Translations under genes and position numbers: made by a program
Shown here: piece after piece, positions 15,986 through 24,922 of the stretch
Position numbering within the stretch: position 1 is the stretch's first letter
How the letters are laid out: every line of letters starts with the position of its first letter
NCBI GenBank assembly: GCA_034430595.1
Contig: DAOUEL010000064.1
Location: 1-64,000, forward strand
DNA from: E44-bin32 sp034430595
GTDB taxonomy: Bacteria; Chloroflexota; Anaerolineae; Anaerolineales; E44-bin32
Length of the DNA stretch: 64,000 nucleotides
Direction of reading: 5' to 3'
Notes under the pieces: generated by a model
What the model saw: only the letters and a program-made list of their open reading frames with translations
What the model was told of the DNA's origin: nothing
Database searches by the model: none

Positions 15986-17881
15986 TTAATTAAGCAGACG
16001 GCGAGTGTCACCTTCCCGTATGGTTACACCGCGTGCATCTAGCTGCTCCATCAGAGCCAGAGCGTATTTCCGGGAGGTGTTGAATAGATCGCGCACATCC
16101 GCGATGGTCATCGTCCCCTGCTGCCGTAACCGGTTCCGAACCTCTGATTCCATTGTCGAGTAATCGTCGGTCGTCAGAAGTACATCTGGTCCGAGCTGGA
16201 TAAGCTGCTTCGTGAGCAGCAGGAAGCTGAGCGGTTCCTCGCCAATACTTTCCTTAACCTGTTTTACAGACGGAGTGTTGTAGGGATTGGATCTAAATTG
16301 CCCCAATAAATCATTGATAGCAAGTTGTTGTTCGGGTGATGGTAGTGGCTCGAAATCCGGTAGCGAAAATCGTTCAACTTGCAGAAGTATCACCTCTTCC
16401 GACAGTAGCCGTTCCAAGACAGCCTGCATCACGCGGGTATCTCCTTTCAGCCGACTGCGCAGTTCTTGCATGGGCATGCCCGCCCGAAGAGGAAACCGGT
16501 CGTGGTACTCAGAGAGCAACGAAAGGATTTGATCCTGGAGCTGTGAAAAGGTTCCCCGGTCAACGAGAAGCCCCTCGGGATTTGGGGTAGAGCTTTTCGG
16601 TTCAATCATCACCAGGCGCCCGGATCTCTCCAACTCCTCGATCGCGCTCAAGAATTCCGCCTCCGGGAACGCTAGCTTCACCTGCAAATCATCCTGCCAG
16701 ATCGGGCCAGAACCGTGCAGGGCAGCCTCAATCTGTTCGGCCGGTGTTCCTGCCAGTGAACTTTCAAATCTGGTTAGAACAGTCTGGTCGTTACGTTTAT
16801 ATCGGTAAGTAGGATGTGGCTCTAAAATTTGTCCGCCACCCAGTGTCGCCCCTGGTGATGGCCGGCGCAGAACGAATTTATCCCCTCTGGCAGCTACAAT
16901 CGGCGATGCAAGTTCGAGTTGAAGCCAGCCCGAATCTCCTGGCTCGAGTTTATCGACTCCCAGAAGGCGAACTCGAGCCGAGCGCTGAGCCGCCCCATGA
17001 TACATTTTTACTTGCTGGTTATGGACCAGCGTCTGTGCGGCGTCAGGCAACAACCGGAAACTGACATCGATTCTACGGGTCGTTTTATACTGACCCGGCA
17101 AAGCAACGACCTGCCCGCGTACAATTTGAGCTGCTTCTACTCCGGCTAAATTGATTGCTACCCGGCTGCCGGGCCTGGCCTGCTCGATCTTCTGCTGATG
17201 TGTCTGTAATCCGCGAATGCGCGCCGTACGCTCTCCGGGAAGAATATGGATTTCATCACCAATCGAAAAGCTTCCATCGATTAAGGTGCCTGTTACGACC
17301 GTGCCGAATCCCGAGATCGAGAAAGATCGATCGATCGGGAGCCGGGGTCTGCTAAGATCCAGGCGGTCTTGACTGCCTGCAAGAACCTGCTGGAGAGCAT
17401 GCTTTAGACTGTCCAGGCCAGATCCGTCCAGCGCCGATACAGGTATGATAGGGGCACCGGCAAGCGAGGTGCTCTGGATTAGTTCGCGCACTTCCTCCAC
17501 AACTAAATCCATCCAATCCACATCCTGTACAAGATCCGACTTTGTAATAGCCACCACCCCCAGATCCACGTCGAGCAAATCGAGAATAGATAAGTGCTCA
17601 CGTGTCTGGGGCATCACACCTTCGTCCGCGGCAATCACGAGCAGCGCGCCATCGATTCCGCCCACCCCGGCGAGCATGTTGTCGATGAAATCGATATGTC
17701 CAGGTACGTCTATAATGCCCACCGATTCGCCGTCAGGCAATTCCATCCAGGCGAAGCCAAGGTCAATTGTCATCTCGCGTTCCTGCTCTTCTCGCAGGCG
17801 GTCCGGGTTTATCCCGGTTAAAACCCTGACCAACGCAGATTTGCCATGATCAACATGACCCGCAGTTCCAATTACTTTCAT
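15986..17881 (-). CDS. selB: Selenocysteine-specific translation elongation factor SelB
   Basis: EF-Tu-like GTPase that brings Sec-tRNA to in-frame UGA codons. G1 is GTAGHVDHGKSALVR at residues 4-18, G3 is IDVPGHIDFIDNMLAG, and G4 is ITKSD. Domains 2-3 follow, then a long C-terminal half (about 380-631) with winged-helix repeats that bind the SECIS hairpin, ending in RNRLRQQGTMTIADVRDLF and SRKYALALMEQLD. Length 631 aa is normal. selA, selD and tRNA-Sec are not in the window. I saw no gene here that is interrupted by an in-frame UGA. Confidence 0.94.
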   Translation of the reverse strand: MKVIGTAGHVDHGKSALVRVLTGINPDRLREEQEREMTIDLGFAWMELPDGESVGIIDVPGHIDFIDNMLAGVGGIDGALLVIAADEGVMPQTREHLSILDLLDVDLGVVAITKSDLVQDVDWMDLVVEEVRELIQSTSLAGAPIIPVSALDGSGLDSLKHALQQVLAGSQDRLDLSRPRLPIDRSFSISGFGTVVTGTLIDGSFSIGDEIHILPGERTARIRGLQTHQQKIEQARPGSRVAINLAGVEAAQIVRGQVVALPGQYKTTRRIDVSFRLLPDAAQTLVHNQQVKMYHGAAQRSARVRLLGVDKLEPGDSGWLQLELASPIVAARGDKFVLRRPSPGATLGGGQILEPHPTYRYKRNDQTVLTRFESSLAGTPAEQIEAALHGSGPIWQDDLQVKLAFPEAEFLSAIEELERSGRLVMIEPKSSTPNPEGLLVDRGTFSQLQDQILSLLSEYHDRFPLRAGMPMQELRSRLKGDTRVMQAVLERLLSEEVILLQVERFSLPDFEPLPSPEQQLAINDLLGQFRSNPYNTPSVKQVKESIGEEPLSFLLLTKQLIQLGPDVLLTTDDYSTMESEVRNRLRQQGTMTIADVRDLFNTSRKYALALMEQLDARGVTIREGDTRRLLN

Positions 17882-17932
17882 GATTTACCCATAATGAAAA
17901 TAGAATATCGATGCGCTACAGCCCCATGACCG

Positions 17933-19105
17933 TTAGCGTTTTTTCTGGTCCAGTGTCGAAGCCCATTCCCTGATTAAAGCAACAAGCTCACGCACACGCT
18001 TGGCGTCCATCTCCTGGAGTTCAGACAGAGCCTGCCCGGCAGAATTAATCTGCCGATTCGCTTCCTCTTGTTGGTCTGATATGCGGCTGTGTATGCGTTC
18101 ATGATCACGCCATTGCTCATCATTCGTTAACTTGAACGTGCTCCAGCGTTTGTTCTCATCCGCTTGAAAGCTGTTCCACTCTTGCTTGAGGTGCTCATCA
18201 GCCAGACGCTGCATTTCACTGACTTCGGTAATTCTCCTTTCGAGTCTTTCCATCAAACCATCCAATGCTTCACGCAGCTGTTTTGTGGCACGAAACGTTT
18301 CATCGTATGCCGTGAGCTTCGCACTCATTTCATTTGCTGAAAGCTCAAACTCTTCGAAACGCCCCTCCCACTCCGACCATTGCTTTTCAAACTCGACCAA
18401 TTTTAATTCCTGCCGATCGAAGAATACCGCCTGGCCTTCTCGGCGCTCTTCTTCGCCGCTAACAAGTTCGGTGGTCTTCACATCGATCCTGCGCACATCA
18501 TCACCGACGGCTTCAATTTCGCGGCGGGTGCTCTCAATCTTGCGACGAAACTCGGCCACCTCCCCTTCCTGCTGGCCAAGTTTCTTCCGATCTTTTTGCT
18601 GCAAGTCTTCGATGCTCTTTATTTTGATTTGCATCTCGTGCAATTCAGATTGAGCTTTTTCCAGATTCGTCGAGATCGTATTCTGTTCCTTATTTAGGCG
18701 AGTTTGTTCTTCGCGTCGGTTTTCAAGGGCTTGATCGATTTGATCAAGCCGTTCAAGTTCTGTTCGAAGATTAGCGATTCGCTTGATTACGGCTTCCTGG
18801 TCCGTCTTGTGAAGCGCCGCTTGATGTTTCTCCTTCTCGGATCGGCGAGCGGCTGCTGCTTCAAGCTGTCTTGATACTTCTTTTCGATGCTTCTCTAGCG
18901 CCTCATCCATTTGATGGATCCTGCTCGCAAGGGCAGCAACACGAGAAGTCTCCTCGCTCAAAGTTGCAATTTGCTTGGCTTGTGATTGCAGGGTTTTCTC
19001 GAACTCGCCTAAAGCTTCCTTGATGCCATGAAGAATTTCGGAGTCCTTCAGCCGTTGTTCGTCAAACCACTTCAGGCGGTTCTCGATCTGCTTTGAATCC
19101 ATCAT
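17933..19105 (-). CDS. Long coiled-coil protein of unknown function
   Basis: 390 residues, nearly all heptad-like and charged, rich in Glu, Gln, Lys and Arg with regular Leu/Ile spacing. There is no signal peptide, membrane segment or recognisable enzyme motif. It resembles cytoplasmic SMC-hinge-less or Tropomyosin-like proteins only in composition. Two start codons in tandem (ATG 19105, ATG 19102) follow AAGGG. A TATAAT stands about 27 bases upstream. It lies between the membrane module and selB, all on the minus strand with 51 bases to selB. Low-complexity composition prevents assigning a family. Confidence 0.7.
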   Translation of the reverse strand: MMDSKQIENRLKWFDEQRLKDSEILHGIKEALGEFEKTLQSQAKQIATLSEETSRVAALASRIHQMDEALEKHRKEVSRQLEAAAARRSEKEKHQAALHKTDQEAVIKRIANLRTELERLDQIDQALENRREEQTRLNKEQNTISTNLEKAQSELHEMQIKIKSIEDLQQKDRKKLGQQEGEVAEFRRKIESTRREIEAVGDDVRRIDVKTTELVSGEEERREGQAVFFDRQELKLVEFEKQWSEWEGRFEEFELSANEMSAKLTAYDETFRATKQLREALDGLMERLERRITEVSEMQRLADEHLKQEWNSFQADENKRWSTFKLTNDEQWRDHERIHSRISDQQEEANRQINSAGQALSELQEMDAKRVRELVALIREWASTLDQKKR

Positions 19106-19131
19106 TAGGCCCTTCCCGGGAGGTTTCGCGG

Positions 19132-19137
19132 ATTATA
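19132..19137 (-). promoter_or_regulatory. -10 element of coiled-coil gene
   Basis: TATAAT on the minus strand, 26 bases before ATG 19105, with AAGGG between. No recognisable -35 hexamer. Confidence 0.4.
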
Positions 19138-19161
19138 GCATGCGTGGACTGCTGGGGGTCT

Positions 19162-20547
19162 TTATGGAAAAAGTCGGGTCAAACCAACGACAGTCTCAAC
19201 CACCCATGGGAAGATCGCTTGGGGAAAAATACCAAGTAGAACAGTCAGGATCAGACCACCCATCATAAAAATTCTCTCGCCCGTGGGCGACGTGCGAGTT
19301 TTCATATCTTCATCGGGGCTGAATAGAAGGAAGGCCCATCGGAGCGCCACGATTGAGAGAAGAGCCATCGACCCGAAGATGACGATCGCAATCGGTAATG
19401 GAATACCCCCGATGCCGCTTAAAAGCGACCAGCGGCCGGGAAAGCCGGCGGTTAACGGAAATCCTATTAACGAGAGCAATCCCACCAAGAAAGTTGTACT
19501 GGCCAGCGGCCAGCGATAGCCCGCTCCGCGTAAATTTGCAGAGTTGAACATCGAAAGCTGCGTCAAAGCGAGACTGAGTACTCCCAGACTGAGTACGCGC
19601 GAGGCAGACATTACGAGCGCAAGTCGTAAGCCGGCGTCGGTCCCGTTTCCGATCGCAACAAGCATAACCCCCAGGTCTGCCAGTAAGGCGTATATGGTCA
19701 GCAATCGCGCGTCCCTTTGGGAGGAAGCCCATAATGCTCCTAGAAGGACTGCGGCTGCACCCGCCCATTGAATAGCTTCAAGCAAGCCTCGGCTGTCCCG
19801 TAGCCATGGATATGTATCGAGCAAGCGGAAAAGGAACAGGAGACCTGCCGCCTGCAGAATGACAACGATGTACGCGACAACATACGGATTTGATTGACGA
19901 ACCGCTTCAGGCAGCCAGATGTGAAAAGGAGGAATCGCCAATAGAATTCCAAACCCTAGACCAAGCATCATCGTCATTCGCCTGGCCAGGTCTTGCCCCG
20001 CGGAAGTGACCGCGCCTGTTTCCAGCTGCCATCCGGTGATCAGAATCGCGATCATCGCCAGGGTATAAAGCGTCAGCAGTCGAAGCCCTCCACTTGTCGA
20101 GCGTGAGCCTGGGGCAACAATGACTAATACTGCGCCCATCGCGGCTAACTCGATAAAGACAGCCGCAAATAGGAAAGGCTGCACCATGAGGGAGGCTGCG
20201 ACCGCGGCCAGGATCAATGGACCCAGTGCGTAAAAATAGCGCGGGGCTTTAATCAACCAGGACGGAGCAATCAGAAACGCACCACTTAAATAAAGGTATC
20301 CAATCATGGGCCGGATCTCAGGGCCTAGATTAAAGGACCTGCCCAGCAGGACCCACCGACTGGATAGTTTCAACGATAAGCCCAAAACACCAAAGGGTTC
20401 ATCGAATCCGATAAACAGAACAACGAATGCGAGACCCGCAGTCCCAAGGGCGGCGATCGTCCCCGACCAGCGTGGTCGATTACGAAGGAAAAACGCTATC
20501 AGCGAAACCAATATACTGAGCACGAATAAGCCCAATGGTGCGTTCAT
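19162..20547 (-). CDS. Proton-conducting membrane subunit, NuoN/NuoM-like
   Basis: About 13-14 membrane segments over 461 aa, in the proton_antipo_M family (complex I NuoL/M/N, Mrp and Hyf antiporter subunits). Key family features are kept: a Glu within a transmembrane helix (FLFAAVFIELAAM) and the PPFHIWLPEA motif of the discontinuous helix, plus later AGFPGRW. Starts in an ATGA overlap with the preceding gene. It is the third and most canonical member of a three-gene module; no redox, hydrogenase or quinone-site subunits are beside it. Confidence 0.8.
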   Translation of the reverse strand: MNAPLGLFVLSILVSLIAFFLRNRPRWSGTIAALGTAGLAFVVLFIGFDEPFGVLGLSLKLSSRWVLLGRSFNLGPEIRPMIGYLYLSGAFLIAPSWLIKAPRYFYALGPLILAAVAASLMVQPFLFAAVFIELAAMGAVLVIVAPGSRSTSGGLRLLTLYTLAMIAILITGWQLETGAVTSAGQDLARRMTMMLGLGFGILLAIPPFHIWLPEAVRQSNPYVVAYIVVILQAAGLLFLFRLLDTYPWLRDSRGLLEAIQWAGAAAVLLGALWASSQRDARLLTIYALLADLGVMLVAIGNGTDAGLRLALVMSASRVLSLGVLSLALTQLSMFNSANLRGAGYRWPLASTTFLVGLLSLIGFPLTAGFPGRWSLLSGIGGIPLPIAIVIFGSMALLSIVALRWAFLLFSPDEDMKTRTSPTGERIFMMGGLILTVLLGIFPQAIFPWVVETVVGLTRLFP

Positions 20548-21164
20548 GCCTTGTCTTCCAGTGTCTCAGCCGAAGATCCCGCCACCTGAAGCAGGACGTA
20601 CGAACAAGTCAGTGCGATTCCTAGATGGACGAGCGCCAACAGTGCGACGACCGCAAGGGAGGGCTCGATAGCCACATAGACAATCGAAAACCCGGATAGC
20701 ATCGTTAATAATCCGACGGCAACTCGCAGCGGGCTGCGGGTTACACCTAGCTGCATAAAGCCGGAAAAAAGGGCAAAGAGCGCTCCGAGGATGAACATCG
20801 AATCAAGCCCTGCCAGCTGAACGATTTCAGCCCGTAAGGCACCAATGCTCGCCAGTATTCCCAGGACACCTACGGCAACCCTGAATAGAACATTCGAGGG
20901 GAACGCCAGTTCGTAGGGCTCATAACGTTGGATCCGGACGGAGCGCACCGTCAGAAACAGCATTAGGGCAGAAAGCACTCCCGCCAGAAGAATCGCACCT
21001 GAAGTCACCGGCTGAACCGAACCCAGCATCAGCCAAGCAGAAAGGAAGTATTGAGCTGTCAGCAGGATTAATAGCCAGATGCGGTCGTTAGAAAGAAGCA
21101 GCAAAATTCCAATCACACCGAGCGCATAGGCTGGGATATGGATCCAATCTTGAAGCCAGGGCAC
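20544..21164 (-). CDS. HyfE/NuoK-like small membrane subunit
   Basis: 206 residues with six or seven hydrophobic helices and no soluble domain. Length, hydropathy and placement between two NuoL/M/N-type genes match hydrogenase-4 component E. I see no Glu inside the helices equivalent to the conserved NuoK glutamates, so proton transfer through it is doubtful. The start is GTG 21164, directly after the stop of the preceding gene, with GGAG inside that gene's end. Assignment rests on topology and context more than on motifs. Confidence 0.6.
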   Translation of the reverse strand: MPWLQDWIHIPAYALGVIGILLLLSNDRIWLLILLTAQYFLSAWLMLGSVQPVTSGAILLAGVLSALMLFLTVRSVRIQRYEPYELAFPSNVLFRVAVGVLGILASIGALRAEIVQLAGLDSMFILGALFALFSGFMQLGVTRSPLRVAVGLLTMLSGFSIVYVAIEPSLAVVALLALVHLGIALTCSYVLLQVAGSSAETLEDKA

Positions 21165-22721
21165 CTACCCCACTCCTAAGGCTAGTACCAGGAAAAGTAC
21201 AACGACGAACATCCAGATCATGGCCCCGTCGCCTTCGAAAGCCATCCCAACCGATCTCATATAGCGGGCAGTGCGTCTCAAAGGGATCCAGAATAACCGA
21301 TAAACTGGTTGAGGATCGATCTTTCCAGCAAGAGATTGCCAGCGCTGCACCTGATTTGCAGGTAAACGCCTTAACCCAAGAAAGCCTAAGGCCATGAATA
21401 GTCCTGCCGTGGCAAATATGATCAAGCCTCCGAGCGCAGGAAGCGTATGGAACCAGATTCCCAAGCCGATACTCACCAGGACAGGTAGTGCCAGCCCGAG
21501 ACCATACATCAACCTCACCAGGCTCTCCGATGTTGGCCATGGAGATTCAACTTCATAAAAGATATGTAAAGCACCCAATCCAAGAGTCGACAATCCAAGA
21601 GTGCCGGCCACGATTCTCAGCGATAATCCACCTGCCAGAAAGGATCCACCGAACGATTCAGCCAAAATCCCCCCCGGAGTCCAGGGCAGCCCGATCAGCA
21701 CCAACGCAACCAGCAGCGGCCAAACCTTATGTGCAGGCGAGTGAATTTCAATCAATGAAAGCGTCGCGCCCATTAATAGCAAAATCACTCCAGCCGCCCG
21801 GGATCCCTCAACTCCGCTCGGTGAGAGCCCGGCCAACACGGCCAATGATGAAATCGTCAAGACAAAAAAAGGCCGCGATCGGATCACATCGGCTTCGAGC
21901 ACCCAGCGGATGCCTCCGATAAAGGTTCCAACCACACCGGCCAATAGAAGCCAGAATGTTGTTCCTTCGGGCAGCCCGATGTCGAAGAGCCTGGTAAGCA
22001 AGGCTAGCGAAACAGCCGGAGGAAAAAGGCGCAGCAATGTCCCGAGGCCACGACGAAGCGGCTCGAATCCTGATATCCCAAAATGAAGTGGCATCAGGCC
22101 AAGGCGAAGCAGGGCCGCGAGGACAACAAGCAAAGCCGCGCTCGTAGAGAGAAAGGGAGTCGTTATTAGGGTGTCACCACCAGCAAGGTGATTGAGCGAA
22201 GCGCCGGCGAGAAGCAGCAGGACGCCCGCCATGTCAACGCCAGATCGTACGAGGGCTCTCTGGACATCCCCAGGACTCTCGGCGAGGCGGATGTAGAAAA
22301 CCAACGTCATAAGATCCATCAATGCCCAGGTTATTGCCAGCGTCAGGAGATTAGCCGCAAGAATGGCCACGATCGACAGCCCGCTGTATAAGAACCAGAA
22401 CGCTCGCACCCCGGCCGGAGCGATCGTCGGGCGAGCTGCCGCAGTGAAAATCATCGCCAGGAGCACCGTTGCCATCGCATAGAGGTAAACCCAGCTAATT
22501 CGGTCCATGCTCAGGAGCAAAGGGGATTGGAAGAGGACTTCCGGTTGCCAGACGGAAAACTTGAAGACTTCGGGGATACGAAGTGAGAGCAGCATCCCAA
22601 CGATCCACACCAAGCCCGCAAACACCGCGCTTACGGTCCATTGGGTGCGGGTGGCCTGGTTTCTCAACAACCAGGTGGCCATACCGGCAGTCACCAAGAT
22701 GATCAAAAGCAGAATGGTCAA
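21165..22721 (-). CDS. Divergent NuoL/M-like antiporter subunit
   Basis: 518 aa and about 14-15 membrane helices, proton_antipo_M-like. The usual helix-5 motif with Glu is replaced (TWALMDLMTLVFYI) and the PFHxWLP motif is degraded to LMPLHFGISG with Arg before it, so ion-conducting residues differ from the canonical set. The C-terminus has an amphipathic stretch (PVYRLFWIPLRR) then a final helix, like NuoL. Start TTG 22721 with GGAGTG 6 bases upstream. First gene of the three-gene module; divergent from the MOSC gene. Confidence 0.7.
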   Translation of the reverse strand: MTILLLIILVTAGMATWLLRNQATRTQWTVSAVFAGLVWIVGMLLSLRIPEVFKFSVWQPEVLFQSPLLLSMDRISWVYLYAMATVLLAMIFTAAARPTIAPAGVRAFWFLYSGLSIVAILAANLLTLAITWALMDLMTLVFYIRLAESPGDVQRALVRSGVDMAGVLLLLAGASLNHLAGGDTLITTPFLSTSAALLVVLAALLRLGLMPLHFGISGFEPLRRGLGTLLRLFPPAVSLALLTRLFDIGLPEGTTFWLLLAGVVGTFIGGIRWVLEADVIRSRPFFVLTISSLAVLAGLSPSGVEGSRAAGVILLLMGATLSLIEIHSPAHKVWPLLVALVLIGLPWTPGGILAESFGGSFLAGGLSLRIVAGTLGLSTLGLGALHIFYEVESPWPTSESLVRLMYGLGLALPVLVSIGLGIWFHTLPALGGLIIFATAGLFMALGFLGLRRLPANQVQRWQSLAGKIDPQPVYRLFWIPLRRTARYMRSVGMAFEGDGAMIWMFVVVLFLVLALGVG

Positions 22722-22810
22722 GGTTCACTCCAGCCACTACCCAGCCACGTTTGCGGCATAGCATACCATGGAAGGCGGCGCATGCTATACTAACCAGCAA
22801 GGGAGCTGAA

Positions 22811-23239
22811 ATGCCGGGAACGATTCAGGGTTTATTCATCAAACCCGCTTCTGGCCAGCCGATGCGGCCAGTTGCGAGCATCTTGTTTATTGCCAAGAAA
22901 GGCATTGAGGGCGATAACGCTTTCGGCCGAAGCCGTCGCCAGGTCTTGATCGTAGACCAGGCTATCCTAAATAAGTTTGACCTCCAACCCGGGGATCTGC
23001 GGGAAAATATCACTCTAGAGGGGCTTGATTTACGCTCGGTCCTGACAGGAAGTTTGCTAAACCTCGGACAATCAACCTTGCTTGTTCAGGGTGAATGTAC
23101 CCCCTGTTCACAGATGGATGACATCAGGCCTGGCTTGCAGAACGCGCTTCAGTCACAGCGAGGGATTCTTGCCTCCGTCGTGAAAGGCGGTTCTGTAAGA
23201 ATTGGTGATACGGTTTCTATTTCCCCTCCCCCATCCTAA
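22811..23239 (+). CDS. MOSC-domain protein
   Basis: 142-residue stand-alone MOSC domain, the sulfur-carrier domain found at the C-terminus of molybdenum cofactor sulfurases and in YiiM/YuaD-like proteins. Visible: GIEGDNAFGRSRRQVLIV, LRENITLEGLDL and the conserved cysteine in GECTPCSQMD. ATG 22811 follows AAGGGAG; TATACT is at 22787. It could serve pterin cofactor maturation, which the aldehyde oxidoreductase at 42545-44362 would need, but that link is only an inference. Confidence 0.85.
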   Translation: MPGTIQGLFIKPASGQPMRPVASILFIAKKGIEGDNAFGRSRRQVLIVDQAILNKFDLQPGDLRENITLEGLDLRSVLTGSLLNLGQSTLLVQGECTPCSQMDDIRPGLQNALQSQRGILASVVKGGSVRIGDTVSISPPPS

Positions 23240-23340
23240 CGCTTTATCTGCCTGATCCCGAAATACCAGCAATCCAGACATCGTGCGCTCAGTTTGGCGA
23301 CCGTCACGGCAGATCTGTCCAGTGCCTATTCCAGCTATGC

Positions 23341-23346
23341 TATACT
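23341..23346 (+). promoter_or_regulatory. Possible hisS promoter -10
   Basis: TATACT lies about 147 bases before hisS inside the 253-base gap 23240-23492, with a weak -35. The leader contains a small imperfect hairpin (CTATG...CATAG, about 23375-23393), but no T-box signature or other riboswitch that I can recognise. Nothing else is seen in the gap. Confidence 0.3.
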
Positions 23347-23492
23347 CTATTTCGCTTAGTTCGAGGCTCCTGAGCTATGTCTAACTCATAGGCCTGAGTA
23401 ATCAAAACCAAGCTAGGGATCGCAAAAATTTATACGATATATCCAGACTAGGCTTCTGGTTATCACCAACACCGTACTAAAGGACATTTGAC

Positions 23493-24770
23493 ATGTCGAC
23501 CGTTCAAGCAGTACGTGGAACACGTGATTTCTATCCTGAGGATATGAGCCAGCGCCAGTGGCTTTACCGGCATATCCGAAGCGTCTCTGAGAGTTTCGGG
23601 TATCGTGAATATGACGGCCCATTCCTGGAGAAGCTTGAACTGTACGCAGCGAAGTCAGGCGATGAGCTGGTCAAAGAGCAGTCCTACGTCTTCGCCGACC
23701 GCAGCGGTCAAATGATTGCTCTTCGCCCGGAATTGACGCTTTCGTTAGCCAGGATGGTCGCGCAGCGAGGGAAATCACTCCTGCTGCCCCTTCGCTGGTG
23801 GTCATTCGGTCCCTTCTGGCGTTACGAGCGCACCCAGAAAGGTCGGTCACGAGAGTTCTTTCAGTGGAACATCGATTTGGTAGGCGTGGATTCTACAGAA
23901 GCAGATGCGGAAATGATCGCCATCGCTGCTTCATTTTTCAAACTGGTCGGATTATCCCCTGCCCAGATCCGTATCAAGGTCAACAACCGCAAACTTGCGG
24001 AATCGCAGTTGAACAAACTAGGCATTCAAGCCGAGAAACGCGAGCTTGCTTTCCATTTGATTGATCGACAGGAAAAGATGAGTGCTAAAGCCTGGCGCGA
24101 GTATGCACTTGAGCGCGGCCTGGATTCGGCTCAATTCGATGCCCTGGGATCCTACCTTTCCGACTTGATGGCATGGGAAAATTCGCCCGACCTGCGGCAG
24201 TGCTTTGAAGCATGTTCGTCGCTCGGGATTAAAGAATATGTAGAATACGATCCATCTGTCATCCGGGGCCTCGATTATTACACAGGTACGGTCTACGAAG
24301 CGCGTGACGTGAAAGGCAACCACCGGTCAATTCTCGGCGGAGGACGGTACGACAATCTCGTCGCCGATGTCGGTGGAGAACCGCTTCCTGGGACTGGTTT
24401 TGCAATGGGCGACGTCGTTTTCAGCCTTGTTCTCGAAGAGAATGACGTATTCCCGGATCTTGCAATAAATCCGGCTCAGATCTTCGTCACAACGTTCAAC
24501 GAGGATATGATCTCTGCCTCCCTTGAACTGGCCGCTGAATTACGGCGGGCCGGCCTCTCGGTCGAATGGTATCCGGAAGCCGTCCGGCTTCCGCGCCAGC
24601 TGAAGTATGCGGATCGACAGGGAATTCCAGTCGCCGTCATCCTCGGACCAGAAGAACTGCAGCGGGGCGAAGTCGCGATGAAGGATCTAATCAGCGGTCA
24701 GCAGACAAGCATCCCTCGGGCTGAGCTGGTTGCCGCAGCCCGAAAGGTTTTAGACAACCTCCATACGTGA
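23493..24770 (+). CDS. hisS: Histidyl-tRNA synthetase
   Basis: Class II aminoacyl-tRNA synthetase charging tRNA-His. Motif 1 region VRGTRDFYPEDM at the N-terminus, motif 2 with LRPELTLSLARMVA and FWRYERTQKGRSREFFQ, the HisRS-specific GLDYYTGTVYEA, motif 3 GGGRYDNL and GTGFAMGDVV. The C-terminal anticodon-binding domain spans about 325-425. 425 aa is typical. AAAGGA precedes ATG 23493. The tRNA-His gene follows 53 bases downstream, a functional pairing of synthetase and its tRNA. Confidence 0.96.
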   Translation: MSTVQAVRGTRDFYPEDMSQRQWLYRHIRSVSESFGYREYDGPFLEKLELYAAKSGDELVKEQSYVFADRSGQMIALRPELTLSLARMVAQRGKSLLLPLRWWSFGPFWRYERTQKGRSREFFQWNIDLVGVDSTEADAEMIAIAASFFKLVGLSPAQIRIKVNNRKLAESQLNKLGIQAEKRELAFHLIDRQEKMSAKAWREYALERGLDSAQFDALGSYLSDLMAWENSPDLRQCFEACSSLGIKEYVEYDPSVIRGLDYYTGTVYEARDVKGNHRSILGGGRYDNLVADVGGEPLPGTGFAMGDVVFSLVLEENDVFPDLAINPAQIFVTTFNEDMISASLELAAELRRAGLSVEWYPEAVRLPRQLKYADRQGIPVAVILGPEELQRGEVAMKDLISGQQTSIPRAELVAAARKVLDNLHT

Positions 24771-24781
24771 TCGACTGCAGC

Positions 24782-24811
24782 TTGGCCTGGGAATCGGCTT
24801 CATGTTAGAAT
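24782..24811 (+). promoter_or_regulatory. Promoter of tRNA-His
   Basis: TTGGCC (24782-24787), 18-base spacer, TAGAAT (24806-24811). Expected transcription start is a few bases before the tRNA. Confidence 0.5.
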
Positions 24812-24823
24812 TACCTCCAACAT

Positions 24824-24899
24824 GGTGCCTGTAGCTCAATGGCAGAGCGCCTCACTGTGGATGAGGAGGCTGCGGGTTCGAAACCCGTCAGGCACCCCA
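24824..24899 (+). tRNA. tRNA-His (GTG)
   Basis: Full cloverleaf: acceptor GTGCCTG/CAGGCAC, D stem GCTC/GAGC, anticodon stem CCTCA/TGAGG with loop CTGTGGA (anticodon GTG), T stem GCGGG/CCCGT. An encoded G(-1) at 24824 faces C73, the identity element of tRNA-His. CCA is encoded at 24897-24899. Confidence 0.97.
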
Positions 24900-24900
24900 T

Positions 24901-24922
24901 AAAACGCCCGGGCGGGCGTTTT
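24901..24922. terminator. Bidirectional intrinsic terminator
   Basis: Perfect 10-bp inverted repeat AAAACGCCCG/CGGGCGTTTT around GG, with T runs on both sides. It ends the tRNA-His transcript on plus and directly adjoins the stop codon of the lipoprotein gene on minus. Confidence 0.9.

Noticed and set aside
23240..23492. T-box or riboswitch in the hisS leader
   Set aside because: Only a small imperfect hairpin is seen; the T-box consensus and an antiterminator/terminator pair are missing.
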